32,291 nt of DNA from Pelagibacterales bacterium SAG-MED47. Lineage in GTDB: Bacteria; Pseudomonadota; Alphaproteobacteria; Pelagibacterales; Pelagibacteraceae. The notes beneath the pieces were generated by a model, which did not search any database, was not told where the DNA came from, and worked only from the letters and a program-made list of their open reading frames with translations. A program made the position numbers and the translations under genes. Shown here in pieces: positions 1 through 9,089 of the stretch (positions are counted from its first letter, which is position 1; every line of letters begins with the position of its first letter). Location: positions 1 through 32,291 of the forward strand of contig JACWEO010000012.1 in NCBI GenBank assembly GCA_014653355.1. The letters run 5' to 3'.

Positions 1-362
1 CTAATGGAAGAATAGAGGATTTGAGAGAGGCGGCAAAAATTTTAAAAGACAAAAAAATAGCTGCTCATGTTCATGCGATGGTTGTACCAGGATCAGGATT
101 AGTAAAAGAACAAGCTGAGCAGGAGGGATTAGATAAAATTTTTGTAAATTCAGGCTTTGAATGGAGAGAACCTGGTTGTTCTATGTGTCTAGCTATGAAT
201 GCAGATAAATTAAAACCTCAAGAAAGGTGTGCTTCAACATCAAATAGAAACTTTGAAGGAAGACAAGGAAGAGGTGGAAGAACTCATTTAGTAAGTCCTG
301 GTATGGCAGCAGCAGCAGCTATTTCTGGAAATCTTGATGACGTTAGAAAGTACCAAAATTAA
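1..362 (+). CDS. leuC: 3-isopropylmalate dehydratase large subunit, C-terminal part
   Basis: This is the 3' end of the large (aconitase-like) subunit of isopropylmalate isomerase, which converts 2-isopropylmalate to 3-isopropylmalate in leucine synthesis together with LeuD. The reading frame is open from the first base, so the gene is cut by the window edge; the first full codons read [13 protein letters not shown], the family segment that follows the first cluster cysteine. The two remaining [4Fe-4S] cysteines are visible in [10 protein letters not shown], followed by the conserved stretch [20 protein letters not shown]. The stop codon is directly followed by the leuD start with no spacer, so the two subunits are surely co-translated. 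Only about 120 of an expected 460-470 residues are present. Identification is firm. Confidence 0.96.
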   Translation, partial: NGRIEDLREAAKILKDKKIAAHVHAMVVPGSGLVKEQAEQEGLDKIFVNSGFEWREPGCSMCLAMNADKLKPQERCASTSNRNFEGRQGRGGRTHLVSPGMAAAAAISGNLDDVRKYQN

Positions 363-968
363 ATGCAAAAATTTAATACTTTAAAAAGTATTCCAGCATA
401 TTTACCAATAGTAAATGTTGATACAGATATGATAATTCCAAAACAATTTTTGAAAACTATTAAAAGAACTGGCCTTGGTAAAAACTTATTTTTTGAGATG
501 AGATATGATGAGCAAGGTAAAGAAATTGGAGATTTTATTTTGAATCAAAATCCATTTAATAATTCTAAAATTTTGATAGCTGGAAAAAATTTTGGATGTG
601 GCTCATCAAGAGAGCATGCTCCATGGGCGTTGTTAGATTTTGGCATAACATGTGTAATTAGCACAAGTTTTGCTGATATTTTTTATAGTAATTGTTTTAA
701 AAATGGAATTTTACCCATTGTTCTTGAGGAGGAAAAAATTAAAGAGTTATCAGAATACGCAAATCGAAAAGAGGAAATATCAGTTGATCTTAATGAAGAT
801 AAGATTGTTTTTGGAAACAATGAAATAAAATTTGATGTAGATAAATTTAAAAAAAAATGTCTTTTAGAAGGATTAGACGATATAGCACTATCTTTAAAAA
901 AGTCAGAAAAAATTAAAAATTTTGAAAAAGATTTAAAAAATAAAAAACCTTGGATTTTTAATGATTAA
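363..968 (+). CDS. leuD: 3-isopropylmalate dehydratase small subunit
   Basis: Small swivelling subunit of isopropylmalate isomerase; it completes the active site of LeuC. The 201-residue length is normal for the family. The diagnostic motif [17 protein letters not shown] lies near residues 75-91, and the N-terminal [15 protein letters not shown] segment is typical of LeuD. The start codon abuts the leuC stop and the last 8 bases overlap the leuB start, so leuC-leuD-leuB form one tight operon. There is no recognisable Shine-Dalgarno site; initiation probably depends on coupling to leuC. Confidence 0.97.
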   Translation: MQKFNTLKSIPAYLPIVNVDTDMIIPKQFLKTIKRTGLGKNLFFEMRYDEQGKEIGDFILNQNPFNNSKILIAGKNFGCGSSREHAPWALLDFGITCVISTSFADIFYSNCFKNGILPIVLEEEKIKELSEYANRKEEISVDLNEDKIVFGNNEIKFDVDKFKKKCLLEGLDDIALSLKKSEKIKNFEKDLKNKKPWIFND

Positions 969-2067
969 GGTAAAAAAAAGAAAAATTTTATTATTACCTG
1001 GTGACGGTATTGGTCCTGAGGTTATTGCTGAAGTAAAAAAAATAATTAATTGGTTTAATGATAAAAAATCACTCGACTTTGAAATAGATCAAGATCTTGC
1101 TGGAGGTTGTTCTATTGATAAACATGGAACACCTATAACTGATGAGGTATTTTATAAGGCATTAGAAAGCGCGGTAGTAATGTTAGGAGCAGTAGGAGGC
1201 CCAAAATGGGATAATATAGATTTTTCAAAAAAACCTGAAAGAGCGTTATTAAAACTTAGAAAAGAATTAAAATTGTTTGCAAACTTAAGACCAGCAATAT
1301 GTTTTGAACAATTAGTCGATGCATCAACTTTAAAACCAGAAATTGTTTCTGGTTTAGATATTATGATTGTAAGAGAACTGACCGGCGGGATATATTTTGG
1401 TGAACCTAGAGGGATTAAACCAATTGAAAATGGTGAAAGAAAAGGAATTAATACTCATACTTATACAAGTAGTGAAATAATTAGGGTTGCTAGAATTGCT
1501 TTTGATTTAGCAAAAAAAAGATCAAACAAAGTTACGTCGTGTGAAAAATCAAACGTTATGGAGGCTGGACAACTTTGGAAAGAAGAAGTCCGAGCATTAC
1601 ATGAAAAAGAATATAAAGATGTAGAACTAAGTCATATGCTTGCTGATAACTGTGCTATGCAGTTATTAAGAAATCCCAAACAGTTCGACGTAATTGTGAC
1701 TGATAATTTATTTGGAGATATGTTATCAGATCAAGCTTCAATGCTTACTGGATCTTTAGGTCTTTTACCTTCAGCATCTTTAGGTGCTAAAAATAAAGAT
1801 GGAGAAATGAGAGCAATGTATGAACCAATTCATGGGTCAGCTCCAGATATAGCTGGCAAAGGGGTTGCAAATCCAATTGCAACTATATTGAGTTTTGCTA
1901 TGGCTTTGAGGTATTCTTTAGATTTAGATAAAGAGGCTGAAGCTTTAGAAAAAGCAGTACAAGATGTGCTAAATGACGGATTGAGAACAAAAGATATTCT
2001 ATCAGATGGAATGAAAGAAGTTTCAACCTCTCAAATGGGAGATGCGATAATTTCAAAATTGCAATAA
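961..2067 (+). CDS. leuB: 3-isopropylmalate dehydrogenase
   Basis: NAD-dependent oxidative decarboxylation of 3-isopropylmalate to 2-ketoisocaproate, the third leucine-specific step. At 368 residues it has full family length. Visible signatures are the N-terminal [12 protein letters not shown], the substrate-binding run [14 protein letters not shown], the [13 protein letters not shown] lysine region, the metal and substrate aspartates in [16 protein letters not shown], and the NAD-binding segment [18 protein letters not shown]. It overlaps leuD by 8 bases. Only 26 bases separate it from the downstream dmdC, with no terminator in between, so transcription may run on into the DMSP genes. Confidence 0.97.
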   Translation: MIKVKKRKILLLPGDGIGPEVIAEVKKIINWFNDKKSLDFEIDQDLAGGCSIDKHGTPITDEVFYKALESAVVMLGAVGGPKWDNIDFSKKPERALLKLRKELKLFANLRPAICFEQLVDASTLKPEIVSGLDIMIVRELTGGIYFGEPRGIKPIENGERKGINTHTYTSSEIIRVARIAFDLAKKRSNKVTSCEKSNVMEAGQLWKEEVRALHEKEYKDVELSHMLADNCAMQLLRNPKQFDVIVTDNLFGDMLSDQASMLTGSLGLLPSASLGAKNKDGEMRAMYEPIHGSAPDIAGKGVANPIATILSFAMALRYSLDLDKEAEALEKAVQDVLNDGLRTKDILSDGMKEVSTSQMGDAIISKLQ

Positions 2068-2093
2068 TCCATTAATTATTCTAAACTAAATCT

Positions 2094-3857
2094 ATGCCAA
2101 GCTACAATGCACCAGTTGAAGATATGATGTTTCTTTTTGAGAAACTTAGAGATAATAAAAATTATAATGAATTAGAAAAATATAAAGAGGTCAGTTCAGA
2201 TCTTGTTAAAGATATTTTAGAAGAGGCTGCAAAGATTAATCAAAATTTGATATTACCACTTGCTAAAGCGGGTGATGAAAATCCTGCCGTTCTAGAAAAT
2301 GGAGTTGTAAGAACGCCTCCTGGATATAAAGAAGCTTACCAAAAGTATATTGAAGATGGTTGGACTTCGTTATCTTGTGATCCAAAGTATGGTGGTCAGG
2401 GAATGCCAAAAACTGTAAGTGCTTTTTTTGATGAAATGCTTTCATCTGCAAGCTTATCTTTTAAACTTTATAGCGAACTCAGTATTGGAGCATATAATTG
2501 TATAAATCATCATGGCTCAGAAGAAATAAAGAACAAATATTTGCCAAAAATAGTTGAAGGTAAATGGAGTGGTACGATGTGTTTAACAGAGCCAGTTTGT
2601 GGAACTGATTTAGGACTTCTAAAAACTAAAGCTGAGAAACAATCTGACGGATCATACAAACTGAGTGGTCAAAAAATTTTCATTACTTCTGGTGACCAAG
2701 ATCTTACAGAAAATATTATTCATTTAGTGATTGCAAGAGCGACAGACTCACCAGCTGGTACAAAAGGTATAAGTTTGTTTTTAGTTCCAAAATTTGTAGT
2801 TAGTGAGAACGGAAGCATAGGTCCTAGGAACGGAGTATCAACAGGATCTATAGAAAGTAAAATGGGTATTAAAGGTTCTGCCACATGCGTCCTCAACTTT
2901 GATGGAGCAACTGGATATATGATAGGTAAAAAGGATAAAGGTTTAAGTGCAATGTTTACAATGATGAATCTTGAAAGAATTGTTGTCGGCATACAAGGAC
3001 TTGGAATTTCAGAAATTGCTTATCAAAATTCACTCACTTATGCCAAAGAGAGAAAACAAGGAAAAACTAACAATACCAAATCATCTAACGGAGCAGATTT
3101 TATAATCGAACATGCTGATATAAGAAGGTCATTATTAAATATGAAATCAATTATAGAAGGTGAGAGAGCATTATGTTTTTGGTTGTCACAACAAACAGAA
3201 GTTAGTTTAAATCATCCAGATGAAAAAGTTCGTCAGGAAGCTTCCGACTTTGTCTCTTTAATGACGCCTGTGGTAAAATCATTATTTACAGATCTAGGTA
3301 TGGAAATTACTAATGATGCTATGCAAATTCATGGTGGTTACGGTTACACTAAAGATCAAGGAATAGAACAACTTTACAGAGATAATAGAATAACCCCAAT
3401 ATATGAAGGCACTAATTCAGTGCAAGCAGCAGATTTAGTTTTTAGAAAATTATCTAATAAAAATGGAAATATAATTAATAGATTTCTAGATCTAATTAAA
3501 TCTGAGGTTAACTCAAATAATGAGCAAATAAAAACATTCACAAAAGAATTTACTTATTATTTAGATATTTTGAGTAAGTTTAGTGATTGGACAATTGAAA
3601 AAGCTAAAACGGACAAAGACGATGTAAGTGCTGCAGCAAATGACTACTTAAAAACATTAGGGTACATATCAGTTGCTTATGCTTGGTTAAAAGTTTTAGA
3701 TGTAAGCTTCAAGAATTATGATGAAAATAAAAAGTTTTATGATGAAAAAATAAATACTGCTAAGTTTTATTTTGATAAAGTTCTACCCAGAGCTGAACAA
3801 CATTATAAGTCAGCCATATCTGGTAGTTCGAACATAATGAATTTTAAATTCAATTAA
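2094..3857 (+). CDS. dmdC: 3-methylmercaptopropionyl-CoA dehydrogenase (DmdC-type acyl-CoA dehydrogenase)
   Basis: FAD-dependent acyl-CoA dehydrogenase, expected to oxidise methylmercaptopropionyl-CoA to methylthioacryloyl-CoA, step three of DMSP demethylation. The 587 residues match the long DmdC subfamily (about 590) rather than ordinary 380-residue acyl-CoA dehydrogenases. The N-terminus MPSYNAPVEDMMFL is typical of that subfamily. The FAD/substrate motif LTEPVCGTDLG is near residue 165, and the catalytic base is Glu438 in YEGTNSVQAADL, very near the position reported for characterised DmdC. A C-terminal helical extension follows (about 465-587). The assignment to DmdC rather than another long acyl-CoA dehydrogenase rests on its neighbours dmdB and dmdA; the start of dmdB is 1 base after this stop. 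Confidence 0.88.
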   Translation: MPSYNAPVEDMMFLFEKLRDNKNYNELEKYKEVSSDLVKDILEEAAKINQNLILPLAKAGDENPAVLENGVVRTPPGYKEAYQKYIEDGWTSLSCDPKYGGQGMPKTVSAFFDEMLSSASLSFKLYSELSIGAYNCINHHGSEEIKNKYLPKIVEGKWSGTMCLTEPVCGTDLGLLKTKAEKQSDGSYKLSGQKIFITSGDQDLTENIIHLVIARATDSPAGTKGISLFLVPKFVVSENGSIGPRNGVSTGSIESKMGIKGSATCVLNFDGATGYMIGKKDKGLSAMFTMMNLERIVVGIQGLGISEIAYQNSLTYAKERKQGKTNNTKSSNGADFIIEHADIRRSLLNMKSIIEGERALCFWLSQQTEVSLNHPDEKVRQEASDFVSLMTPVVKSLFTDLGMEITNDAMQIHGGYGYTKDQGIEQLYRDNRITPIYEGTNSVQAADLVFRKLSNKNGNIINRFLDLIKSEVNSNNEQIKTFTKEFTYYLDILSKFSDWTIEKAKTDKDDVSAAANDYLKTLGYISVAYAWLKVLDVSFKNYDENKKFYDEKINTAKFYFDKVLPRAEQHYKSAISGSSNIMNFKFN

Positions 3858-3858
3858 A

Positions 3859-5475
3859 ATGAGTCATTATGATACAAATTTAGATAAAAATAGAGCTAAT
3901 TATGTTCCATTAACACCTTTATCTTTTTTAGAAAGAGCAAAAGAAGTCTATCCTAACTATGAAGCTATAGTTTATGAAGATCGAAAATACACTTGGAGCG
4001 ATGTATATAAAAGAGCTATTAAATTTGCTAGTGCTTTAGAAAAAATTGGTATCACTAAGGGAGATACAGTTTCATTTTTGGCATTTAATACACCAGAAAT
4101 TTTTGAGGCACATTATTCAGTTCCAATGTCAGGCGCAGTATTGAATACGATTAATATAAGATTAGATGCTAATACTATTTCATACATTTTAAAACACAGT
4201 GATGCAAAAGTATTGGTAGTAGATAGACAACTTCACACTGAGGTAAAAAAAGCATTAAGCAAATTAGACAAAAAAATTATTATAATTGATATTCATGACA
4301 AGTTTGCTGATCAGTCTAAATTAGAAAAAATTGGTGAATTAGAATATGAAAACTTTTTGAATACTGGAGATGATAATTACGTTTGGAAAATGCCAGAGGA
4401 TGAGTGGCAAGCTATATCATTAAGCTATACTTCTGGAACCACAGGAAACCCGAAAGGCGTTGTCTATCATCATCGAGGATCATATTTAATGTCTACAGGA
4501 AGTGCTGTTGCCTGGAATATGCCAAATAGGTTAAATTTTTTAACAATTGTTCCAATGTTTCATTGTAATGGATGGTGCTATCCTTGGACAGTTCCAATGT
4601 TAAATGGAAGAACTATTTGCTTGAGAAATATAGATGTAAAAAAAATTTTTGAACTAATAGATAAATATAATGTAACTCATTTTGGTGGTGCCCCTATAGT
4701 ATTAAATATGATAACAGGTGCCCCCGAAAGTGATCGAAAAAAATTAAAACATAAAGTACATGTACTTACCGCAGGAGCCCCACCACCAAGTATAATCTTT
4801 AAAAAAATGAAAGAACTTGGTTTTGAGGTAATGCACGTGTATGGCTTAACAGAAACTTACGGACATGTCACACAATGTGCCTGGAATGATGATTGGAATA
4901 ATTTTGATGAAGATAAGCAGAACGAAATTAAAGCAAGACAAGGAGTAAGGTATCCTAATCTTGAAGGTGTAGCTATAATGGATCCAGAAACAATGAAGGA
5001 AGTACCAAAAGATGGAAAAACTATTGGTGAGATTATGCTCAGAGGAAATGTAGTTATGAAGGGTTATTTTAAAGATAAAGCTGCAACAGATAAAGCCATG
5101 GCTGATGGCTGGTTTCATTCAGGAGATTTAGCGGTAATACACCCAGATGGATATGTAAAAATACAAGATAGGTCGAAAGATATAATTATTTCTGGAGGAG
5201 AAAATATATCTTCAATTGAAATCGAGAACACTTTATCCAAACATCCTTCAGTATCAATTGCTGCAGTTGTTGCTAAACCTGATGATAAATGGGGAGAAGT
5301 ACCTTGTGCATTTATTGAAATGGTTAAAGATAAGCCTGCAACAGACAAAGAATTGATTGATTTTTGTAAGGAAACATTAGCAGGTTTTAAAGTTCCAAAA
5401 CAAGTAATTTTCTGTGAATTGCCAAAAACTTCAACAGGTAAAATTCAAAAATTTGAATTGAGAAAAAAATTTTAG
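3859..5475 (+). CDS. dmdB: 3-methylmercaptopropionate-CoA ligase (DmdB-type)
   Basis: AMP-forming acyl-CoA synthetase of the ANL superfamily, expected to activate methylmercaptopropionate with ATP and CoA. All core motifs are visible: P-loop-like SYTSGTTGNPKGVVYHH (about residue 190-206), MHVYGLTETYGH (about 325), GWFHSGDLAVIHPDGY and RSKDIIISGGENISSIEIE (about 417-455), and the catalytic Lys528 in STGKIQKFEL. The length of 538 agrees with characterised DmdB proteins (about 539). It lies 1 base after dmdC and 8 bases before the next gene. Medium-chain fatty acid ligases of the same family are hard to exclude on sequence alone, but the setting next to dmdA and dmdC makes DmdB the best call. 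Confidence 0.88.
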   Translation: MSHYDTNLDKNRANYVPLTPLSFLERAKEVYPNYEAIVYEDRKYTWSDVYKRAIKFASALEKIGITKGDTVSFLAFNTPEIFEAHYSVPMSGAVLNTINIRLDANTISYILKHSDAKVLVVDRQLHTEVKKALSKLDKKIIIIDIHDKFADQSKLEKIGELEYENFLNTGDDNYVWKMPEDEWQAISLSYTSGTTGNPKGVVYHHRGSYLMSTGSAVAWNMPNRLNFLTIVPMFHCNGWCYPWTVPMLNGRTICLRNIDVKKIFELIDKYNVTHFGGAPIVLNMITGAPESDRKKLKHKVHVLTAGAPPPSIIFKKMKELGFEVMHVYGLTETYGHVTQCAWNDDWNNFDEDKQNEIKARQGVRYPNLEGVAIMDPETMKEVPKDGKTIGEIMLRGNVVMKGYFKDKAATDKAMADGWFHSGDLAVIHPDGYVKIQDRSKDIIISGGENISSIEIENTLSKHPSVSIAAVVAKPDDKWGEVPCAFIEMVKDKPATDKELIDFCKETLAGFKVPKQVIFCELPKTSTGKIQKFELRKKF

Positions 5476-5483
5476 GTAATTAA

Positions 5484-6260
5484 TTGATAATTGAAATTGA
5501 AAACAAAAGTGTTCATGCATCTGATGCTGGACAAGGTATAGATAATTCAAAGGATACAATAGTATTTCTTCATGGAAGTGGCCTCTCTCATATTGTTTGG
5601 TCTTTAACAGAACAATTTTTTTCAAGTAAAAATTTCAATGTTCTCTCTATTGATTTACCAGGTCATGGAAATTCTGAAGGTCCTTGTTTAGATAGTATTG
5701 AAAAAATTACAGACTGGTTAGAAAAAGTATTTGAGAAGCTGAATTTGAAAAACTTGATATTAGTTGGCCATTCTCAAGGATGCTTAGAAGCTATTGAGTA
5801 CTCATTTAAATATAAAAAAAGATTAAAAAAAATGGTTTTAATGGGTGGATCATATCGAATGCCAGTAAATAAAGATTTAATAGATTTGGCATCTAATGGT
5901 GACTCTGATGCTGTTAAATTAATGATGAAATGGGGTTATGAAGGTTCTAAAAAGTTCATTGGTGGAAATCCAATTGAAAGAATTATTCAATCACCTAGGA
6001 ATATAAGTAAAATTTTAGCAGTTGATCTTATTGCGTGTAATAATTATACAAATGGTTCTGAGGCAGTACAATCAATTAGTTGTCCAATCATGTTAGTTTT
6101 TGGAGAGTTAGATAAAATGGTAAATCTAGAAGCTGGAAAAAAATTTGCAAACTTAGTTAAAAATTCTACAACTTATATAATTCCTGGATGTGGACATATG
6201 ATTATGATTGAAAAAGCATTTGAAATGAGAGAAAAGGTCTTAGAATTTTTAAAAAGATGA
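5484..6260 (+). CDS. alpha/beta hydrolase of unknown substrate inside the DMSP demethylation operon
   Basis: A 258-residue alpha/beta-hydrolase-fold protein with no signal peptide, so cytoplasmic. Visible elements are the oxyanion segment [12 protein letters not shown] (about 28-39), the nucleophile elbow GHSQG with Ser97, an acid at Asp210 in FGELDKMV, and His238 in [10 protein letters not shown], which together make a complete Ser-Asp-His triad. The cap region (about 120-195) is short. The start is TTG, preceded by an AGG about 7 bases upstream; no ATG lies close. Its stop overlaps the dmdA start as ATGA, so the two are translationally coupled. No crotonase-type DmdD is present nearby, so a role on the methylthioacryloyl-CoA or methylmercaptopropionate-CoA thioester is conceivable, but that is inference from position only; an esterase or general thioesterase is equally possible. 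Confidence 0.85.
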   Translation: MIIEIENKSVHASDAGQGIDNSKDTIVFLHGSGLSHIVWSLTEQFFSSKNFNVLSIDLPGHGNSEGPCLDSIEKITDWLEKVFEKLNLKNLILVGHSQGCLEAIEYSFKYKKRLKKMVLMGGSYRMPVNKDLIDLASNGDSDAVKLMMKWGYEGSKKFIGGNPIERIIQSPRNISKILAVDLIACNNYTNGSEAVQSISCPIMLVFGELDKMVNLEAGKKFANLVKNSTTYIIPGCGHMIMIEKAFEMREKVLEFLKR

Positions 6261-7366
6261 AAAACTTTCCAATAGTAAAATCAAGAAGATTAAGAAGTAC
6301 ACCTTATACAGACAGGATCGAATCTCATGGTGTGAGCAGTTATACTGTTTATAATCATATGTTGCTTCCTGCATCATTTAAGTCTCTAGAGTCTGATTAT
6401 GAGCATTTGAAAAAATTTGTTCAGGTTTGGGATGTTGCAGCAGAAAGACAAGTTGAAATATCTGGAAAAGATTCTGCAAAATTAGTTCAATTAATGACTT
6501 GCAGAGATTTGTCAAAATCTAAAGTTGGAAAATGTTACTATGCACCATTAATTGATGATGAGGGTCTTTTAGTTAATGATCCAATTATAAATAAATTAGC
6601 TGATGACAAATGGTGGCTATCAATTGCAGATTCAGACGTAATTTTTTTTGCAAAAGGTCTTGCTGCAGGAAATAAATTTGATGTTGAAATCCATGAACCA
6701 AATGTAAATATTTTAGCAGTACAAGGTCCACGCTCTGACGATTTAATGGCAAAATTATTTGGTGAGGATATTAGACAATTAAAATTTTTTAATTTTAAGT
6801 ATTACGAATTTAAAGAAAAAAAATATTTTGTTGCTAGATCAGGTTGGTCAAAACAGAGTGGATTTGAAATTTACGTTGAAGATAATCTAGCTGGACAAGA
6901 TTTATATGATTATCTATTTGAATATGGGAAAGAATTTAATGTCAAAGCTGGATGTCCAAATTTAATAGAGCGAATAGAATCTGCATTGTTATCTTATGGA
7001 AATGATTTTGATAATAGAGATAATCCATTTGAGGCAAACTTTGATAAGTTTGTAAATTTAGATAGTGAGATTAACTTTTTAGGTAAAGAAAAACTAAAAA
7101 AATTAAAACAAGATGGGATTACAAGAAAACTAATGGGAGTTATGATTGATCACAACAAAATTGATATGTATTGTGAGAAGACGCTACTAGATAATGATAA
7201 TAAAGTTGTTGGTTATGTAAGATCTGCAACTTATTCTCCCACTTTTAAAAAAGTTATTGGTATTGCAATGATTAATAAACCTTATTGGGATAATAAAACC
7301 CAGTTTAAGATAGATATTAACGATAAAATATTTGTAGGAACAGTTTGCGATTTACCCTTCATTTAG
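6257..7366 (+). CDS. dmdA: dimethylsulfoniopropionate (DMSP) demethylase
   Basis: Tetrahydrofolate-dependent enzyme of the GcvT fold that moves one methyl group from DMSP to THF, giving methylmercaptopropionate and 5-methyl-THF. The 369 residues equal the length of the SAR11 enzyme as I remember it, and long blocks match: [92 protein letters not shown] and the C-terminal end VCDLPFI. The [11 protein letters not shown] and [12 protein letters not shown] segments separate DmdA from true glycine-cleavage GcvT. It overlaps the upstream hydrolase by 4 bases. It is last in the dmd operon although it acts first in the pathway; asd follows after 19 bases. Confidence 0.96.
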   Translation: MKNFPIVKSRRLRSTPYTDRIESHGVSSYTVYNHMLLPASFKSLESDYEHLKKFVQVWDVAAERQVEISGKDSAKLVQLMTCRDLSKSKVGKCYYAPLIDDEGLLVNDPIINKLADDKWWLSIADSDVIFFAKGLAAGNKFDVEIHEPNVNILAVQGPRSDDLMAKLFGEDIRQLKFFNFKYYEFKEKKYFVARSGWSKQSGFEIYVEDNLAGQDLYDYLFEYGKEFNVKAGCPNLIERIESALLSYGNDFDNRDNPFEANFDKFVNLDSEINFLGKEKLKKLKQDGITRKLMGVMIDHNKIDMYCEKTLLDNDNKVVGYVRSATYSPTFKKVIGIAMINKPYWDNKTQFKIDINDKIFVGTVCDLPFI

Positions 7367-7385
7367 TATAAAAATAAACGTTATC

Positions 7386-8393
7386 ATGAATATAGCAATT
7401 GTAGGAGCAACAGGAAATGTTGGTAGAAAAATATTAGAAGTTCTTGAAAAAAAAGGACTATCTATTGATAATCTTTATTTGATAGCATCAACTAAAAGTA
7501 GCGGAAAAAAAATTTCTTTTAAAGGTAAAGAATATCAAGTTTCAGATCTAGAAAGTTTTGATTTTTCAAAAGTAAAAATTGCTTTTTTTTCTGCTGGAGG
7601 AAAAATATCTGAGAAATTTGCTGAAAAGGCTGCTAAAAATTGTTTTGTTATAGACAATTCAAGTCATTACAGAATGGATCCTGAAGTTCCTCTCATAGTA
7701 CCTCAGGTAAATTCTGAAGATCTGAATAATATAAAAAAAAATATTATAGCTAATCCGAACTGTTCTACAGCCCAGTTGGTTATAGTTTTAAAACCATTGC
7801 ATGATTTGTTTATAATCAAAAGAGTAGTAGTTTCGACTTATCAATCTGTTTCAGGGGGTGGTAAAGCACCTATGGATGAATTGATTACTCAAACTAAATT
7901 AGTTTTAAATAACAAAAAAGTAAAATCTATAAATTTTACTAAACAAATGGCTTTTAATGTTATCCCTCATATAGATACATTTTCTGAAAATGGATATACT
8001 CTAGAAGAACTCAAAATGGCTAATGAAACTAAAAAAATTTTAGATGATAAAATTAATTTGACAGCAACATGCGTAAGAATACCTGTTTCTGTTTCTCATG
8101 CCGAGTCAGTAAACATCGAGTTAGAAAAATCTTTTACTCTAGAGGAAGTAAGAAAAGCCCTTAATAATTTTGAAGGTTGCAAAGTAATAGATGAAAGGTC
8201 TGATGGTGGATACTCAACACCTCTAGAGGCTGAGGGTAAAGATGAAACTTTTATCTCGAGAATTAGAGAAGATAAAACTCTTAAAAATGGACTTAATTTA
8301 TGGATTGTTTCTGATAATCTTTTAAGAGGAGCGGCTTTAAATGCAGTAGAGATTGCAGAGACTATGATTAAAAATGATTTTTATGGAAAATAA
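7386..8393 (+). CDS. asd: aspartate-semialdehyde dehydrogenase
   Basis: NADPH-dependent reduction of aspartyl phosphate to aspartate semialdehyde, the branch-point step for lysine/diaminopimelate, threonine and methionine synthesis. The 335 residues fit the family. The Rossmann motif IVGATGNVGRKILE starts at residue 3, the catalytic cysteine is Cys126 in NPNCSTAQLV, and the conserved IPVSVSHAESVNIE occurs near residue 230-245. The 3' end overlaps sdhC by 11 bases, an unusual coupling of amino-acid synthesis with the succinate dehydrogenase genes. The order leuCDB then asd is common in alphaproteobacteria; here the dmd genes lie between them. Confidence 0.96.
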   Translation: MNIAIVGATGNVGRKILEVLEKKGLSIDNLYLIASTKSSGKKISFKGKEYQVSDLESFDFSKVKIAFFSAGGKISEKFAEKAAKNCFVIDNSSHYRMDPEVPLIVPQVNSEDLNNIKKNIIANPNCSTAQLVIVLKPLHDLFIIKRVVVSTYQSVSGGGKAPMDELITQTKLVLNNKKVKSINFTKQMAFNVIPHIDTFSENGYTLEELKMANETKKILDDKINLTATCVRIPVSVSHAESVNIELEKSFTLEEVRKALNNFEGCKVIDERSDGGYSTPLEAEGKDETFISRIREDKTLKNGLNLWIVSDNLLRGAALNAVEIAETMIKNDFYGK

Positions 8394-8769
8394 AGAACCT
8401 ATTTCTCCACATATACAAATTTATAGATGGCATATTTCATCTTTAGTATCAATTTCTCATAGAATAACTGGAATAATTAATATAATTTCAATTACAGCAA
8501 TATGTTTTTGGGCCTCATCTCTTTTTTTAGGAGAAAATAATTATGAAACAATTAATATTTTTTTGAATTCTTTTATTGGAAAATTTATTATTCTAGGAAT
8601 TACTTGGTCATTTTTATTTCAGATTTTGAGTGAAATAAGACATTTAATTATGGATTTTGGATATGGTTTTGAGATTCAAACAACTAAAACAACAGGTTTA
8701 ATTGTTATATTCGGTTCAATAATTTTAACTATCATTTTTTATTTAGTAGGAAAAAATTTCCTTTTATGA
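8383..8769 (+). CDS. sdhC: succinate dehydrogenase cytochrome b556 subunit
   Basis: Membrane anchor subunit of complex II that helps bind ubiquinone and heme b. The protein has three predicted transmembrane helices (about 28-48, 63-83 and 104-124). Conserved elements are SPHIQIYRWHISSLVSISHR, where Ser23 and Arg27 align with the E. coli quinone-site Ser27 and Arg31, and IRHLIMDFG, where His87 corresponds to the heme-ligand His84. I chose the ATG at 8383 (128 residues, MENKEPISPH) over the ATG at 8374, since family proteins begin near this point; both overlap asd. The last 4 bases overlap sdhD (ATGA). Confidence 0.93.
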   Translation: MENKEPISPHIQIYRWHISSLVSISHRITGIINIISITAICFWASSLFLGENNYETINIFLNSFIGKFIILGITWSFLFQILSEIRHLIMDFGYGFEIQTTKTTGLIVIFGSIILTIIFYLVGKNFLL

Positions 8770-9089
8770 TTGCTGCAACTAAAAAATGGATTTTTTTAAA
8801 GATAAGTGGAGCTATCTTAGTTCCATTAATGATTTGGTTCAGTTTAAATTTAATTGTGATTTATGATCAACAATTCACTGAAGTTGTAAGTTTTTTTACT
8901 GCTTCATTGTCAAAGTTTTTATTTAGTATTTTTATTATTAATGCATATTTCTTTTCAGCTTTAAGTATTAGTGAGGTTTTTGAGGATTATATCAAAAATG
9001 ATAAAATCAAAAATGTCGCAAACAAGCTTTTATTTGCTTCAGCTGTGGTAATTCCGTCAATTACAATTATATTAATATCTAATTTATGA
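8766..9089 (+). CDS. sdhD: succinate dehydrogenase membrane anchor subunit, histidine-free
   Basis: Second membrane anchor of complex II, identified by its place between sdhC and sdhA (4-base ATGA overlaps on both sides), its 107-residue length and three hydrophobic helices (about 10-31, 47-69 and 84-105). The [13 protein letters not shown] stretch near residue 15 resembles the first helix of SdhD. A ubiquinone-site Asp-Tyr pair seems kept as Asp74-Tyr75 in VFEDYIKN. The protein contains no histidine at all: aligning on Asp-Tyr places Phe63 where E. coli SdhD has its heme ligand His71, and the usual QR near the N-terminus is also absent. Function as an anchor is well supported by context; heme ligation must differ. 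Confidence 0.88.
   Translation: MIAATKKWIFLKISGAILVPLMIWFSLNLIVIYDQQFTEVVSFFTASLSKFLFSIFIINAYFFSALSISEVFEDYIKNDKIKNVANKLLFASAVVIPSITIILISNL

Noticed and set aside
2720-2992. Open frame on the minus strand within dmdC, and similar ones in dmdB, sucD and pilY1
   Set aside because: They lie wholly opposite strongly conserved coding sequence, have no family features and no ribosome-binding site; they are shadows of the real genes.
6257-7366. Reading the gene as glycine-cleavage aminomethyltransferase (gcvT)
   Set aside because: The fold is shared, but the long matches to SAR11 DmdA and the dmdB/dmdC neighbours favour DMSP demethylase; no gcvH or gcvP is nearby.
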